Assembly (NCBI GenBank): GCA_964019055.1
Contig: OZ025210.1
Span: 611,745 to 675,744, forward strand
DNA: 64,000 nt
Reading direction: 5' to 3'
Source of the DNA: Anthopleura xanthogrammica
Taxonomy: Eukaryota > Cnidaria > Anthozoa > Actiniaria > Actiniidae
How positions within the stretch are numbered: position 1 is the stretch's first letter; each line of letters starts with the position of its first letter. The notes beneath the pieces were generated by a model. It did no database searches. It saw only the letters and a list, made by a program, of their open reading frames with translations, and was not told the origin of the DNA. Positions 28,761-37,922 of the stretch are shown here, one piece after another. Both the position numbers and the translations under genes were made by a program.

Positions 28761-28865
28761 TCTTCTTCTCAACAAGCTTGTGAAGCAGCGATCAGAGAAA
28801 GCCAAAGAAAAGCAGGCACAACAGACAAACCTTTTAAAATGTGTCTCCTCGCTGTCGACAAAAAG
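28758..28865 (+). pseudogene. Orphan copy 2 of AGA-like exon 9
   Basis: A 108-base open segment with intact CAG acceptor and GTAAGA donor, almost identical to orphan copy 1 and more distant from the parent exon at 18516-18623. It shares the same downstream breakpoint (AAGGATCTG) with copy 1, after which satellite-type sequence begins. It has no neighbouring hydrolase exons. Confidence 0.85.
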
Positions 28866-28937
28866 GTAAGAGTTGGAAAGTGATCGAAGACTTGATAGAT
28901 AGCAGTACAGCGGTCACAGACTCTACAAGGATCTGAG

Positions 28938-29105
28938 TGGTGGAGTGCGTTGGATTTAATTATACTCTGATAATCGGATTATCAGGCTCTCATCATTAGC
29001 TTAGCGATCAGGCTATCAGGCTCTCATTAGCTTAGCGATCAGGCTATCATTAGCTTAGCGATCAGGCTATCAGGCTCTCATTAGCTTAGCGATCAGGCTA
29101 TCAGT
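28938..29105. repeat. Second array of the ATCAGGCT/ATTAGCTTAG satellite
   Basis: A short array of the same satellite, preceded by the GGTGGAGTGCGTTGGATTTA end of the TIR element. It is a truncated relative of the element at 23.2-25.2 kb. Confidence 0.85.
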
Positions 29106-29636
29106 TTTACAAAACCTAAAGACAATTTGAAAACTCTTGTTAGATAAGTAGGGGGTGTAGACTTTTACTGACCCAATTGACAAGTTCTTCATAACTCAAT
29201 ATAAATTTGATTAATATTCGGCTCGAGCTTGTGCGGTTCTATAATACGAGATCAAATACGTGTTCAAGTCATAGCATGCAGCCGCGACAACTCAGCTAAC
29301 TCTGACGTTATTCGGCGTCTCACCCGCAATGCCTCATGGACAAAAATACGGAACTAAAGCAACTGCCCCCCCCCCCCTCCCCCCTCCCCCCTCCCCCCAA
29401 ACACATTTCAAAGTGTTTGCATAAAATGTAGTCAAAGCCGGTCTTTATTGAGCCATAATAACAACGCAATTCTGTTGCAATTAGTTATGCATTCTTCTAT
29501 GCATTTTTCGAATACTAGTTTGTCTTTTATTTAAATACGTTTAGTTGTCTATTTAGTAATAATCATTTATCTTGATAGTTCCCACTGGACGAAGCTTGTG
29601 AATCAATCAATCAATCACTACTCAATCAATCAACCC

Positions 29637-29762
29637 CTTTCACGTGACGTCAAAGCAGCTCAATTTGGAGGACAAAACAAAGGAATTTCAATCTCCTGAG
29701 AATTGGAACCTATTGTTTTGCCCTCCAAATTGGGCTGCATTCCGACGTGATGCAAGAGGTCT
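29637..29762. mobile_element. MITE family 2, copy 1
   Basis: CAGCTCAATTTGGAGGACAA is mirrored by TTGCCCTCCAAATTGGGCTG, with an interior ATTTCAATCTCCTGAGAATT. The same element occurs at 43.57 kb (opposite orientation) and 54.72 kb. Flanking GTGACGTCA/TGACGTGA words may be part of the termini. Confidence 0.8.
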
Positions 29763-29769
29763 ATCTTTG

Positions 29770-30150
29770 ACAAATTCTACACTTATACCTAGGAATCCCG
29801 CAACCCCAGACCCCAGACCCGAGACCCGATACCCCAGACCCGAGACTCGAGACTCGAGACCCGAGACCCGAGACCCGAGACCCGAGACCCGAGACCCGAG
29901 ACCCGAGACCCGAGACCCGAGACCCGAGACCCGAGACCCGAGACCCGAGACCCGAGACCCGAGACCCGAGACCCGAGACCCGAGACCCGAGACCCGAGAC
30001 CCGAGACCCGAGACCCGAGACCCGAGACCCGAGACCCGAGACCCGAGACCCCAGACCCCAGACCCCAGACCCCAGACCCCAGACCCCAGACCCGAGACCC
30101 CAGAGGTGAGAGGCGCGTGTGTGATACCCTTGATTCCCTAACAACAACTA
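29770..30150 (-). mobile_element. SINE fragment with internal 7-bp minisatellite, copy 2
   Basis: Flanks ACCTAGGAATCCCGCAACCC and GAGGTGAGAGGCGCGTGTGT match copies 1 and 3, but the 5' body is missing because MITE family 2 abuts it. Confidence 0.75.
29804..30104. repeat. Minisatellite, 7-bp unit CCCGAGA
   Basis: About 43 units, mostly CCCGAGA with a block of CCCCAGA at the end. The locus is homogenised to a different variant from the array at 26.0 kb. Confidence 0.97.
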
Positions 30151-30302
30151 CACATTCGGTTCACTTATGTTTTAATTCCTTGCAAATTAATCTCTACTAG
30201 TTTTAAATTAATTACAACTCTTCTTTCATACTGAATTCATTATGTAATTATGTTATTGAGTTAAATTCATGGCCAGTTTTTTCTAGTTCAGCCGGAAGTT
30301 TT

Positions 30303-31434
30303 TCAGTTTATAAAAGGGTTGCTTTCGTCGTTCAAAGAACACTCATTCGAATAGCAGTACATGGGATACCCTTCGCACGATCCATTACAGGTGCTATTGT
30401 GAATACAGGGTTCACCCAGAAGATCGCACTCGTCTCTCTTCTCCTTTAAATAAAACCAAGAACATATATATTTGTTAAGATCATGCATGCTGGAAGCTAG
30501 TTTCACTGTCCTCATCCATTCACATTGAAGCCACTTGCTCAGTGGTACAAATTCCTTTCTTTGTCTTTTTCAATGTTAGCTTTCTAGGGCTCTATTTCAA
30601 CTAGCATTTACTAACTAGATGTTCCTGTATGTGTTCCTGTTCCGTCTTTTAAAAAATAAACAAGTACCAGAGAATAACTACGGTAACATATTGAAAAAAA
30701 ATATCTCGACTTGTGATTTCCTTACACTTTGCAATCTATGATACTATGCATGTTCATTAGGAAAAATTTGGTAGTGTAGTTCTAATGAATTAAAGTAATG
30801 CACTAATGAGTTGAACCACCCACTCCCTGAGCCCCGGTACAGGGCGGAAAATTTGACATTCACATTCTCCCGATCCCCGGAGAAAGACTTGCTATTAAAA
30901 CCCCGGTCATCCCATACCCGGTACTTTTCAACCCGTTGGGTTAATCAGTAATCTAAACATGATTCTGATTTTGGCATTTTAGTTTTTTACACTGAAAAAG
31001 AATGTTTTGCTATTGATCCGGTTTTTATGCACGTTTTAGAGCATTTATCGTATGATTATGAAAAACGTACGGCACGGACCGCCTTGTCGTTACCGTGTCA
31101 GTGCCGTGCCGTGTATGAAAACATTCGACATTCGTTGCCGTGTCCGCGCCGCAACGTAACCGTGCCGTGAACTTCCATCATCTGTCACGTGAGAAGGTGA
31201 TAGCTGATTTTCTTTGGTCTAATTCTTCGTCATAGATGCCCAAGTTTATTGAAATATGCGTAAGTTTCTGTGCATTCACACTGTGATGCGCGACAGTATA
31301 AATCCATGGCCTCGCCACGGAAAATCACTTACCAGATTGTCGTTTAGACTCCTGCCATCAAAGTTTTGTGGAAAGCAGAAGACGTCAACATAAAGAACAA
31401 CCACCAAACACACAAAAACTGCTTTGTAGATCAT
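30303..31434 (-). CDS. Secreted six-cysteine peptide C (toxin-like), 2 exons
   Basis: Exon 1 (31434-31333) encodes a leader homologous to the others but with substitutions and an extra cysteine just after the hydrophobic core. It ends at CTG|GTAAGT. Exon 2 (30443-30303) begins with a Lys-Arg dibasic site and has spacing C-x6-C-x5-C-x3-C-x6-C-x4-C with an acidic/Asn-rich tail. It is closest to gene A in the cysteine domain, but one loop is a residue shorter. Both exons are open. An inferred secreted disulphide peptide of unknown target. A 1-kb TIR element sits about 140 bases upstream of the start. Confidence 0.7.
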
Positions 31435-31573
31435 TGTATCTTCAGAATGAGTGACCTGTTGACTTCTGTGTGCCGATCAGTTTGTGATTCAACGTTCAGA
31501 ATACCAGTGATATCTATACTCTAAAACTCTTATTGAAACACTAAATATAACCCTCTTGTCCTTGAGAAAAATA

Positions 31574-32584
31574 TTAGACCTTTTGGTTTTAAGACATTTG
31601 TCTCGTGTACCAGGATGTCCCACTTATCAGACTGAAAAACTTTTCAGAAGCATAAGTACCAGCTATTGTCTTTGTTTTAATTGTTTGCGAGTTTTAGTAG
31701 TTGGCAAGAATCCCTACAAGTTAGGATCCTTTTCAAAAATCCATCAGACGTCTTTGCGATTAGGTAGCACATATTAGCACTGTAAATTTAGAGTACTGTT
31801 TAGTCAATGTTCTTATAAAAAGGAACATTTCAGTGAAAGTCTGTCAAGATTAAAACTAGTAATTAGAGACAGCGCAGACAGGCGCCTGACACAGTCTAGT
31901 AACTCATTCTTAACAACATTCTGAAAGGATACTCTTGTATATAAAGTATGTCTTAAGTCTTCCAATTTCCGTCTGCTAAATATTTCCAAACATCCTTCCA
32001 GCCTGAAGATTATGATGTCACAATGCCATATTAACATCACAATGCTATGTTAGCAAACAGGAAGTATCGCTATGATAGTTCAAATATATAAAGATTTGAA
32101 ATATCCCTTGCAGTAAAGTACTCGAACTTGAAACACTCGGCCGATTAAAAGACACCGCTCTACCATGCACTAATGATAAATTAAGGGCTATAGAAAAGTT
32201 CTAGAAGAAGAAGTTTGACTTCCAACCTTTTTCCATCATATTTCCAACATATTTCCAACATCTAAAATCGATCGATTTTACCAGTGTTATAACGAAGCCA
32301 TGATGGAATGTATCAGTACAATTGCAGTGATGCGTGGTTATTATTGTCTCTTCAACGGCCCACTAGAATGAGTAAAGAATCAACTTACATTTGATTTTTG
32401 AATAGACCTTTCTGCTTTACCACTATTTTCTACTTCGTGCACTTTAAAACAATAGGTGAGATCAAACAGCCAAAGATTGTACAGATAACCAACACTTCTA
32501 AGTTTCACACACGTGTATGCATAACTCAATGGATTGCTTTAAGTGGGACAAAACCATACATGAGACGAATGTAAAAAGGTCTAA
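31574..32584. mobile_element. DNA element of about 1 kb inserted upstream of peptide gene C
   Basis: TTAGACCTTTT at the left is mirrored by AAAAGGTCTAA at the right. Both ends carry a further shared stretch (GTCTCGTGTACC / GTCTCATGTATGG, then GTCCCACTTA). Paralogous blocks lacking it read GAGAAAAATAGATTAAACGG across the site. No transposase recognised; target duplication is unclear. Confidence 0.75.
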
Positions 32585-32639
32585 TAATTTGATCAAACGG
32601 TTCGAGGCGATATTCTCTTATTTATATTTTATAGATATA

Positions 32640-33000
32640 AATGTGGAGGGAGGAAAACTGGAGAACCCGGAGAAAAATCCATGAATCAAGGGATAGACCT
32701 AAACAACTTTACTCACATGTGATACCTTGGAATCCCACAACCCGAGACCCGAGACCCGAGACCCGAGACCCGACACCCGACACCCGACACCCGACACCCG
32801 ACACCCGACACCCGACACCCGACACCCGACACCCGACACCCGACACCCGACACCCGACACCCGACACCCGACACCCGACACCCGACACCCGACACCCGAC
32901 ACCCGACACCCGACACCCGACACCCGACACCCGACACCCGACACCCGACACCCCAGAGGTGAGAGGCGCGTGTGTGATACCCTTGATTCCCTAACAACAA
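32640..33000 (-). mobile_element. SINE with internal 7-bp minisatellite, copy 3
   Basis: The body segment GGAGGAAAACTGGAGAACCC and head GAGGTGAGAGGCGCGTGTGT are those of copies 1 and 2, with a third minisatellite between them. Confidence 0.8.
32741..32957. repeat. Minisatellite, 7-bp unit CCCGACA
   Basis: Four CCCGAGA units, then about 27 CCCGACA units. This is a third variant, private to this locus in the window. Confidence 0.97.
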
Positions 33001-34540
33001 CTACACATTCGGTTCACTGATGTTTTAATTCCTTGCAAATTAATCTCTACTAGTTTTAAATTACAACTTTTCTTTCATACTGAATTCATTCTGTAGCTAT
33101 CTATATGTTATTGAGCCTTTAATTCGTAGGCAGTTTTTTTAGGGTTTTTTTCAACAGTGCCTCTTATGTCCAACTCACAGGCATTGAATCTCAAATTGCA
33201 GTAAAGGGAATACCTTCCGCAATATCCTACACAGTTGTTGGTTTTTGCATCACAGTAGTCCATCAGAAGATTACACGGGTCTTTCTTCTCCTTTAAATAA
33301 AAACAAACAATGACATAAATTCTCAGGGGCGTAGCGAGGACCTAGGTTCTGGGGGGGGGGGGGGGGGGGGCAAAAATCGCCGAAAATCGCCGGAAAAAAA
33401 ACCCGCGATATTTGCGACGAAATAGGGAATAAAACTTTCTCTACAAAAAGTGGGGGGCACCCAGTACAAAAAGAGGCCAAAATGATATTAAAAAAAGGGG
33501 AAAAAACAAACAATTACCTAATTACCAAACATTTTGGGGGTGTCCCCCCTCCCGTCTTTCTTCTCCTTTAAGTAAAAATTAACAAGGACATACATTTGTT
33601 AATAGCAGTAGAGATCATGACATTTCACTGACCTCTCACGATTGGTCTCAAGTCAGTTGGAATCAATTTCCTTTCTTATTAGTTTTCATTTGTACTTTCT
33701 ATTTTCTATTTCCTACGGAGCCTGCAGCTTTTGAGTGACCAATATCACTTCTCAAACTAAAACTTAGGATTATGATAAATCACAACTAAACAAAATTATC
33801 AAAAATGGCGAAATTTTGTATGAAAACATGTCTTGTCTACAGGGAAGATTTTCTTACAAAATTCGCACTTTCTAAAAATCATATCTTCGCGACTTTTAAA
33901 CAAACTTCCTTCGAACTTCGCGGTTTTACTGATGTTAACATGTTCTTTACAGCTACGGTAATTATTTTTCTGTTTTACTAATTTGAAATCACCTGATAAA
34001 CTCTCATTTTCCGAACTTAGTTGGAGAAGTTTGACGTTTGAACTGAGACTTTCTTCGTACTCATCACCTTAAATCGGGTCCGCCCTATTTTGGACCATTA
34101 TTTGGACCTTGCCCTTAACTTAAATGGTTCTAACGAAAGAAACAGTAAAAAATAACTTACCAGATTGTCGTTTTGACTCCTGTCACCAGATTTTTGTGGA
34201 AAGGAAAAGACGTCAGCAAAAAGAACAACCACGAAACACACGAACACGGCGGCTTTGTACATTATTTTCTCTTTAGAATGAGTGACCTGTTGACTTCTGT
34301 GTGCCGATCAGTTTGTGATTCAACGGTTCAGAATACCAGTGGTATATATACTCTAAAACTCTATTGAAACACTAAATATAACCCTCTTGTCCTTGAGAAA
34401 AATAGATTAAACGGATCTAGGTGATATTCTCTTATTTGTATTTTATATAGATATAAGCTTTAAGGAGCGTCGGCCCCTTGTAAGTCTTAAGTTTATCCCC
34501 TCATGTTTGGCCCCATTAACGTCTGTTCTTGTCTTTCCAA
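32955..34540. repeat. Segmental duplication of 26562-28140
   Basis: From the SINE head through both exons of the peptide gene to the GGAGCGTCGGCCCCTTGTAA spacer, this segment matches the one at 26.6-28.1 kb with only scattered differences. Even the GGGGCGTAGC insertion and its G run are shared. It implies a recent duplication of about 1.5 kb, offset by about 6.4 kb. Confidence 0.9.
33108..34262 (-). CDS. Secreted six-cysteine peptide D (toxin-like), recent duplicate of B, 2 exons
   Basis: Exon 1 (34262-34161) and exon 2 (33290-33108) have exactly the lengths, phases and splice borders of gene B. The mature region seems unchanged in amino-acid sequence by eye. The leader has a few substitutions. 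The intron retains the same GGGGCGTAGC insertion with a longer G run. It is inferred to be functional, since both exons are open and splice sites are intact. Function is as uncertain as for B. Confidence 0.7.
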
Positions 34541-34547
34541 GTTCCGG

Positions 34548-34622
34548 GTCCAGACAGAACCCCGGACCTCAGAGGTGAGAGGCGAGCGTTATACCATTAC
34601 GCCATCCTGACTCCCCAAATCA
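34548..34622 (-). mobile_element. tRNA-like SINE head fragment
   Basis: On the minus strand it reads GGATGGCGTAATGGTATAAC (A-box-like TGGCGTAATGG), then CTCTCACCTCTGAGGTCCGG and GGGTTCTGTC near the B-box position. It is diverged from the SINE copies with minisatellites. Confidence 0.55.
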
Positions 34623-34785
34623 AACGGGTTAAGTAAAACCATTCTAGAGTCAAGTCAGTTGGGATCAAATTCCTTTCGTTATTTTTCATTCTTCTTTCTA
34701 TAAGTTACTAATCAGAAGCTAGACTTGGCCAGACTCGTACCCAGTCGCTTCTCTTATGAAAGAAACAGTACAAAAAATCACTTAC

Positions 34786-34891
34786 CAGATTGTCGTTTAG
34801 ACTCCTGCCATCAGAGTTTTCATTATGGAAAGCAGAAGACGTCACCCAAAAGAACAACCACCAAACACGCAAAAACTGCTTTGTAGATCAT
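34786..34891 (-). pseudogene. Broken leader exon of a fifth peptide gene (E)
   Basis: Homologous to the leader exons of A-D, including the GTAAGT donor. It is 106 rather than 102 bases long: a 4-base insertion (within CATTAT on the plus strand) creates an in-frame stop and shifts the frame just after the signal peptide. No cysteine-rich exon 2 is found downstream on the minus strand before gene D. I treat it as a relic. Confidence 0.75.
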
Positions 34892-34949
34892 TGTATCTTC
34901 AGAATGAGTGACCTGTTGACTTCTGTGTGCCGATCAGTTTGTGATTCAA

Positions 34950-34985
34950 CGTTCAGAATACCAGTGGTATATATACTCTAAATCT
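34950..34985 (-). promoter_or_regulatory. Conserved TATA-like promoter of the peptide family (copy E shown)
   Basis: The minus strand reads AGAGTATATATACCACTGGT about 60-90 bases upstream of the leader ATG, followed by a conserved leader ATTCTGAACGTTGAATCACA. The same arrangement precedes genes A (about 20450-20470), B (about 27940-27960), C (weaker, 31500-31520) and D (about 34335-34350). It is probably the core promoter shared by the family. Confidence 0.6.
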
Positions 34986-34999
34986 CTATAGAAAGACAC

Positions 35000-36780
35000 T
35001 GAGCTAAACACAATCCTCTTGTCCTTGAGAAAAAATAAAACGGAGGCAATAGGGTCTTATTTCTATTTCTGTACTAGTTTGAGGAGGGTTGGCCCTCACT
35101 TCTTGTTAAGCAGAGATTTCAGTTTATCCTCTCGAATATGGCGCCATTATCACTGAATTTTATTCTATCGTAAACACGACGTGTGTGGTGGGGTTATTCT
35201 AGACTGGTCTAGGAAGAGAACTGGTTAAAAACACGGTTCACGTAAAAACCGTAGCTAAGAATCGTGAAACAAAGTCATGTATAATGAGTAACAGTAAGTC
35301 AAGAGAAAACAATCGAATTAGTGTCTACTACTACGTATTATATTATATGATTATTTTTTCACAGTTCAAGTCAGTAAAACCATTCAAGTTTACTCCTTAA
35401 CTGCTTCTAATCATTTGCTTCCTCGGGGAAAAATGTCAAGGAAGGATATATATATATATCTTTTCTAAGTATTTTTCACAAGCTCGTACCAATACAGTTT
35501 CATCTTCTAACAATCCATCCTCGTCGGATAAGTTTAGACATTTTGAAGTGGATCGAAGAACAAGGAGAAATCCGGATTCGTGTAGTATTCGACCGCTATT
35601 ATCTTCGTTAGGATATTCTACAGTTGACAAAAAGTTTGTATGATATTTTATTCAGAGATTTATTTTTGATTGAGTACGTAAGGATTTCCTGTAAGTGTAC
35701 GGTACCGTGGGTCAATGTCTCTCAAACTGACCAATCATAAACCGAAACAGAGATACCATATTAGCCAATCGGAGTGCCTGAATACAGTACAGTTTGAAGT
35801 GACCATCTGACACACAAAATCTCAAAATAAGCGAATTTTGAAAGTGACTGAAAAATAAGAATTCGGAAGACGAATCGAATTTACCTTATACTTTTATGGT
35901 AAAGTTTATCAGTGTTGGAGCGGAACTCGAGGAGAATTTTCCTTCAATTCGGGAACGAATTTAACGAGTTAATTCAGTCACAAGTTAGCGGGTTTTAGTT
36001 CAGTAGAAACACGTAAATCTCTGACAAACTTAAGAAAGCTATTAAACTTTAAGCTAAAATCAATTATTACTGACTGTAAGGGCTGACTTAAGATAACTAT
36101 AAGAGATGATAACTAGTAAGCTAGTGTGGGCTGCGTCGGTGTTTCTAATGAAACAGTTATGATAAAAAGGTAAATTTTACACCGTAAAAAAATAAGAAAA
36201 ATCACTTGCTGACGTTTCGGACGCTAGTCCTTCGTCGGAGTAAAAGGAACTATAGTTAACATGGCAGGCAGGCAAGCAATCATCTCACTGTTTTGAGTAT
36301 TCTAATCGAATTACTTTTCGTAATTTCTACTCCCTAAGAAGCGGAAGAAACATGATATTCTTCCTAATAAAGGATAAATAGGAGTTATCTTATACGTGCT
36401 GTTTTTTTAGCGATTTTCAGTTAGAGTTTTTGGCGCTCTTTGTTGAGGATTAGTGCTATATAGACTAAGGGATCAACGGCTTGAATCCCTCTTATTATTG
36501 CATTCAAATATGTAACTTGTAGAGGTAGCTTAACAAGAGATGAGTCAGTGCGATATCCACGACTTTCACATTGCTAATAATACATTGCGGTTTGGAGGGT
36601 TAACCACACATATCATACTGAAGGCTTATCAGAAGACGTTGTATCTAATACTGTAAATGAACCAGCTCATCTGAAATAGTGACGTAGAAATGACGTCACT
36701 GAGGCAAAACTGAGGTGTCATGAAGCCTGCGAAAATTGACTTATGAAAGTTTAAATCTGACATAAATCTAGATTTTCAGG
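35000..36780. other. Gene-free stretch
   Basis: No supported gene. It includes a short AT dinucleotide run at 35448-35460, the hammerhead-like motif at 36208, an ACATTGCGGTTTGG word at 36588 shared with a MITE at 42.8 kb, and a segment at about 36680-36780 that recurs inverted at 47560-47690. Confidence 0.5.
36208..36240 (-). ncRNA. Hammerhead-ribozyme-like motif of Penelope-like elements (possible)
   Basis: On the minus strand CCGACGA is followed by the perfect hairpin GGAC-TAGC-GTCC, then GAAAC and GTC. This is the order of a hammerhead core (CUGANGA, stem II, GAAA, cleavage GUC) with a minimal stem III, as known from Penelope-like retroelements. The first core position is C instead of U, which probably weakens or abolishes self-cleavage. 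No Penelope reverse transcriptase lies nearby, so this would be a solitary terminal fragment. Confidence 0.45.
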
Positions 36781-37044
36781 AGAGTTATTTGATAATCTGC
36801 CATGCTACAAGCATCGGGCACAATCTCTCTCCAAATCTGTTTGTGCGGAGGGACTGGGACGGCTTCAATCATAGATACGAAGCCAAGTTAGACTTCCCAA
36901 AGCTCAGACAAAATACGGTAAATAGTCGTACAGAGACTGTCGTACAGAAGTTTGTAGAATTGGATAGTGGTTCGTTCTCAATCTATTGCTTACTTCTTTT
37001 CCCGCTTTTTTTAGTGTCTAAATCGATTCGGGATATAATTACCC

Positions 37045-37177
37045 AATCTCGTTCCCAGAGCCCTTATTTCTTACTGCGCATGCTCGACGAAATAAATAGA
37101 TAAATAAATAACAAATAAATATTTATTTCGTCGAGCATGCGCAGTAAGAAATAAGGGCTCTGGGAACGAGATTGGAT
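37045..37177. mobile_element. Near-perfect hairpin MITE
   Basis: CCAATCTCGTTCCCAGAGCC through GCATGCTCGACGAAATAAAT is mirrored exactly on the other side of a short AT-rich loop, giving arms of about 57 bases. It is probably a recently inserted palindromic element. Confidence 0.9.
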
Positions 37178-37922
37178 AGTTAATATGACTGGCTCACGTC
37201 GAAGAACCATATTAATCTGTCCTTGCGCATGCGTAAAGACGTTCAACCATTTTGGAAATGCATGGTTGGACAAGTGAGTGACAAAAATCGCTAGCCTATT
37301 AACTAGTTAATTTATGAATAAACATTATATTCTACGCTAGCAACGTTAGCAGCTGATAATTTATTCAGACTTGAACTGCAACCAATCAGGAAACGCCGCC
37401 GAGCTCGTGCGGGAGCTAGCACGTACATTTACGCATGATATAGTTTATTCTAATCACTGATTCTACCAGTGGCTGTGGGCTCCCTGTGGAATAAACTTGA
37501 AACGTTTCAATGAATAATACTTGAAGCCTCTGGTCCGTAAAATTTAAGGACTTCGTTTTAGAAATCTTTAAGGGAATGTCATCGTATCATTTGTAAGTCT
37601 GGTATGTTCAAAAAACGGATAATGTATACGTTCTCGCTCGACGATTAGTAGTAGGACCTAGTAGTATACGTTCTCGACTCCATGCGAGCATCGTCGCTTA
37701 AACCTTAGTAAGTAGACTATGCTTTAAATGAAGGCAAGTGTTTTGGCTCGATGTCTACATGCAAAGTTCGATGTTCCGCGGTTTCTTACACGCTCATTTT
37801 CTTTGTTATGGACGACAGTCGTTGAAACTCTTCGTTAATGGCGACATAAAGACTACTGATTTCGTAATTCTACTTTCTAGGTATAGGCAGTCAAGATAGT
37901 GTAAAGAAGACAGACCAGAAGT

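Noticed and set aside
31813..32040. 75-codon minus-strand frame inside the 1-kb TIR element
   Set aside because: No transposase motif; its length is within chance expectation for this composition.
19486..34891. Assignment of the peptides to ShK, inhibitor cystine knot, EGF or SCRiP families
   Set aside because: The six cysteines lack the adjacent or C-x-C pairs of those folds and the spacing differs; eight-cysteine SCRiPs do not fit.
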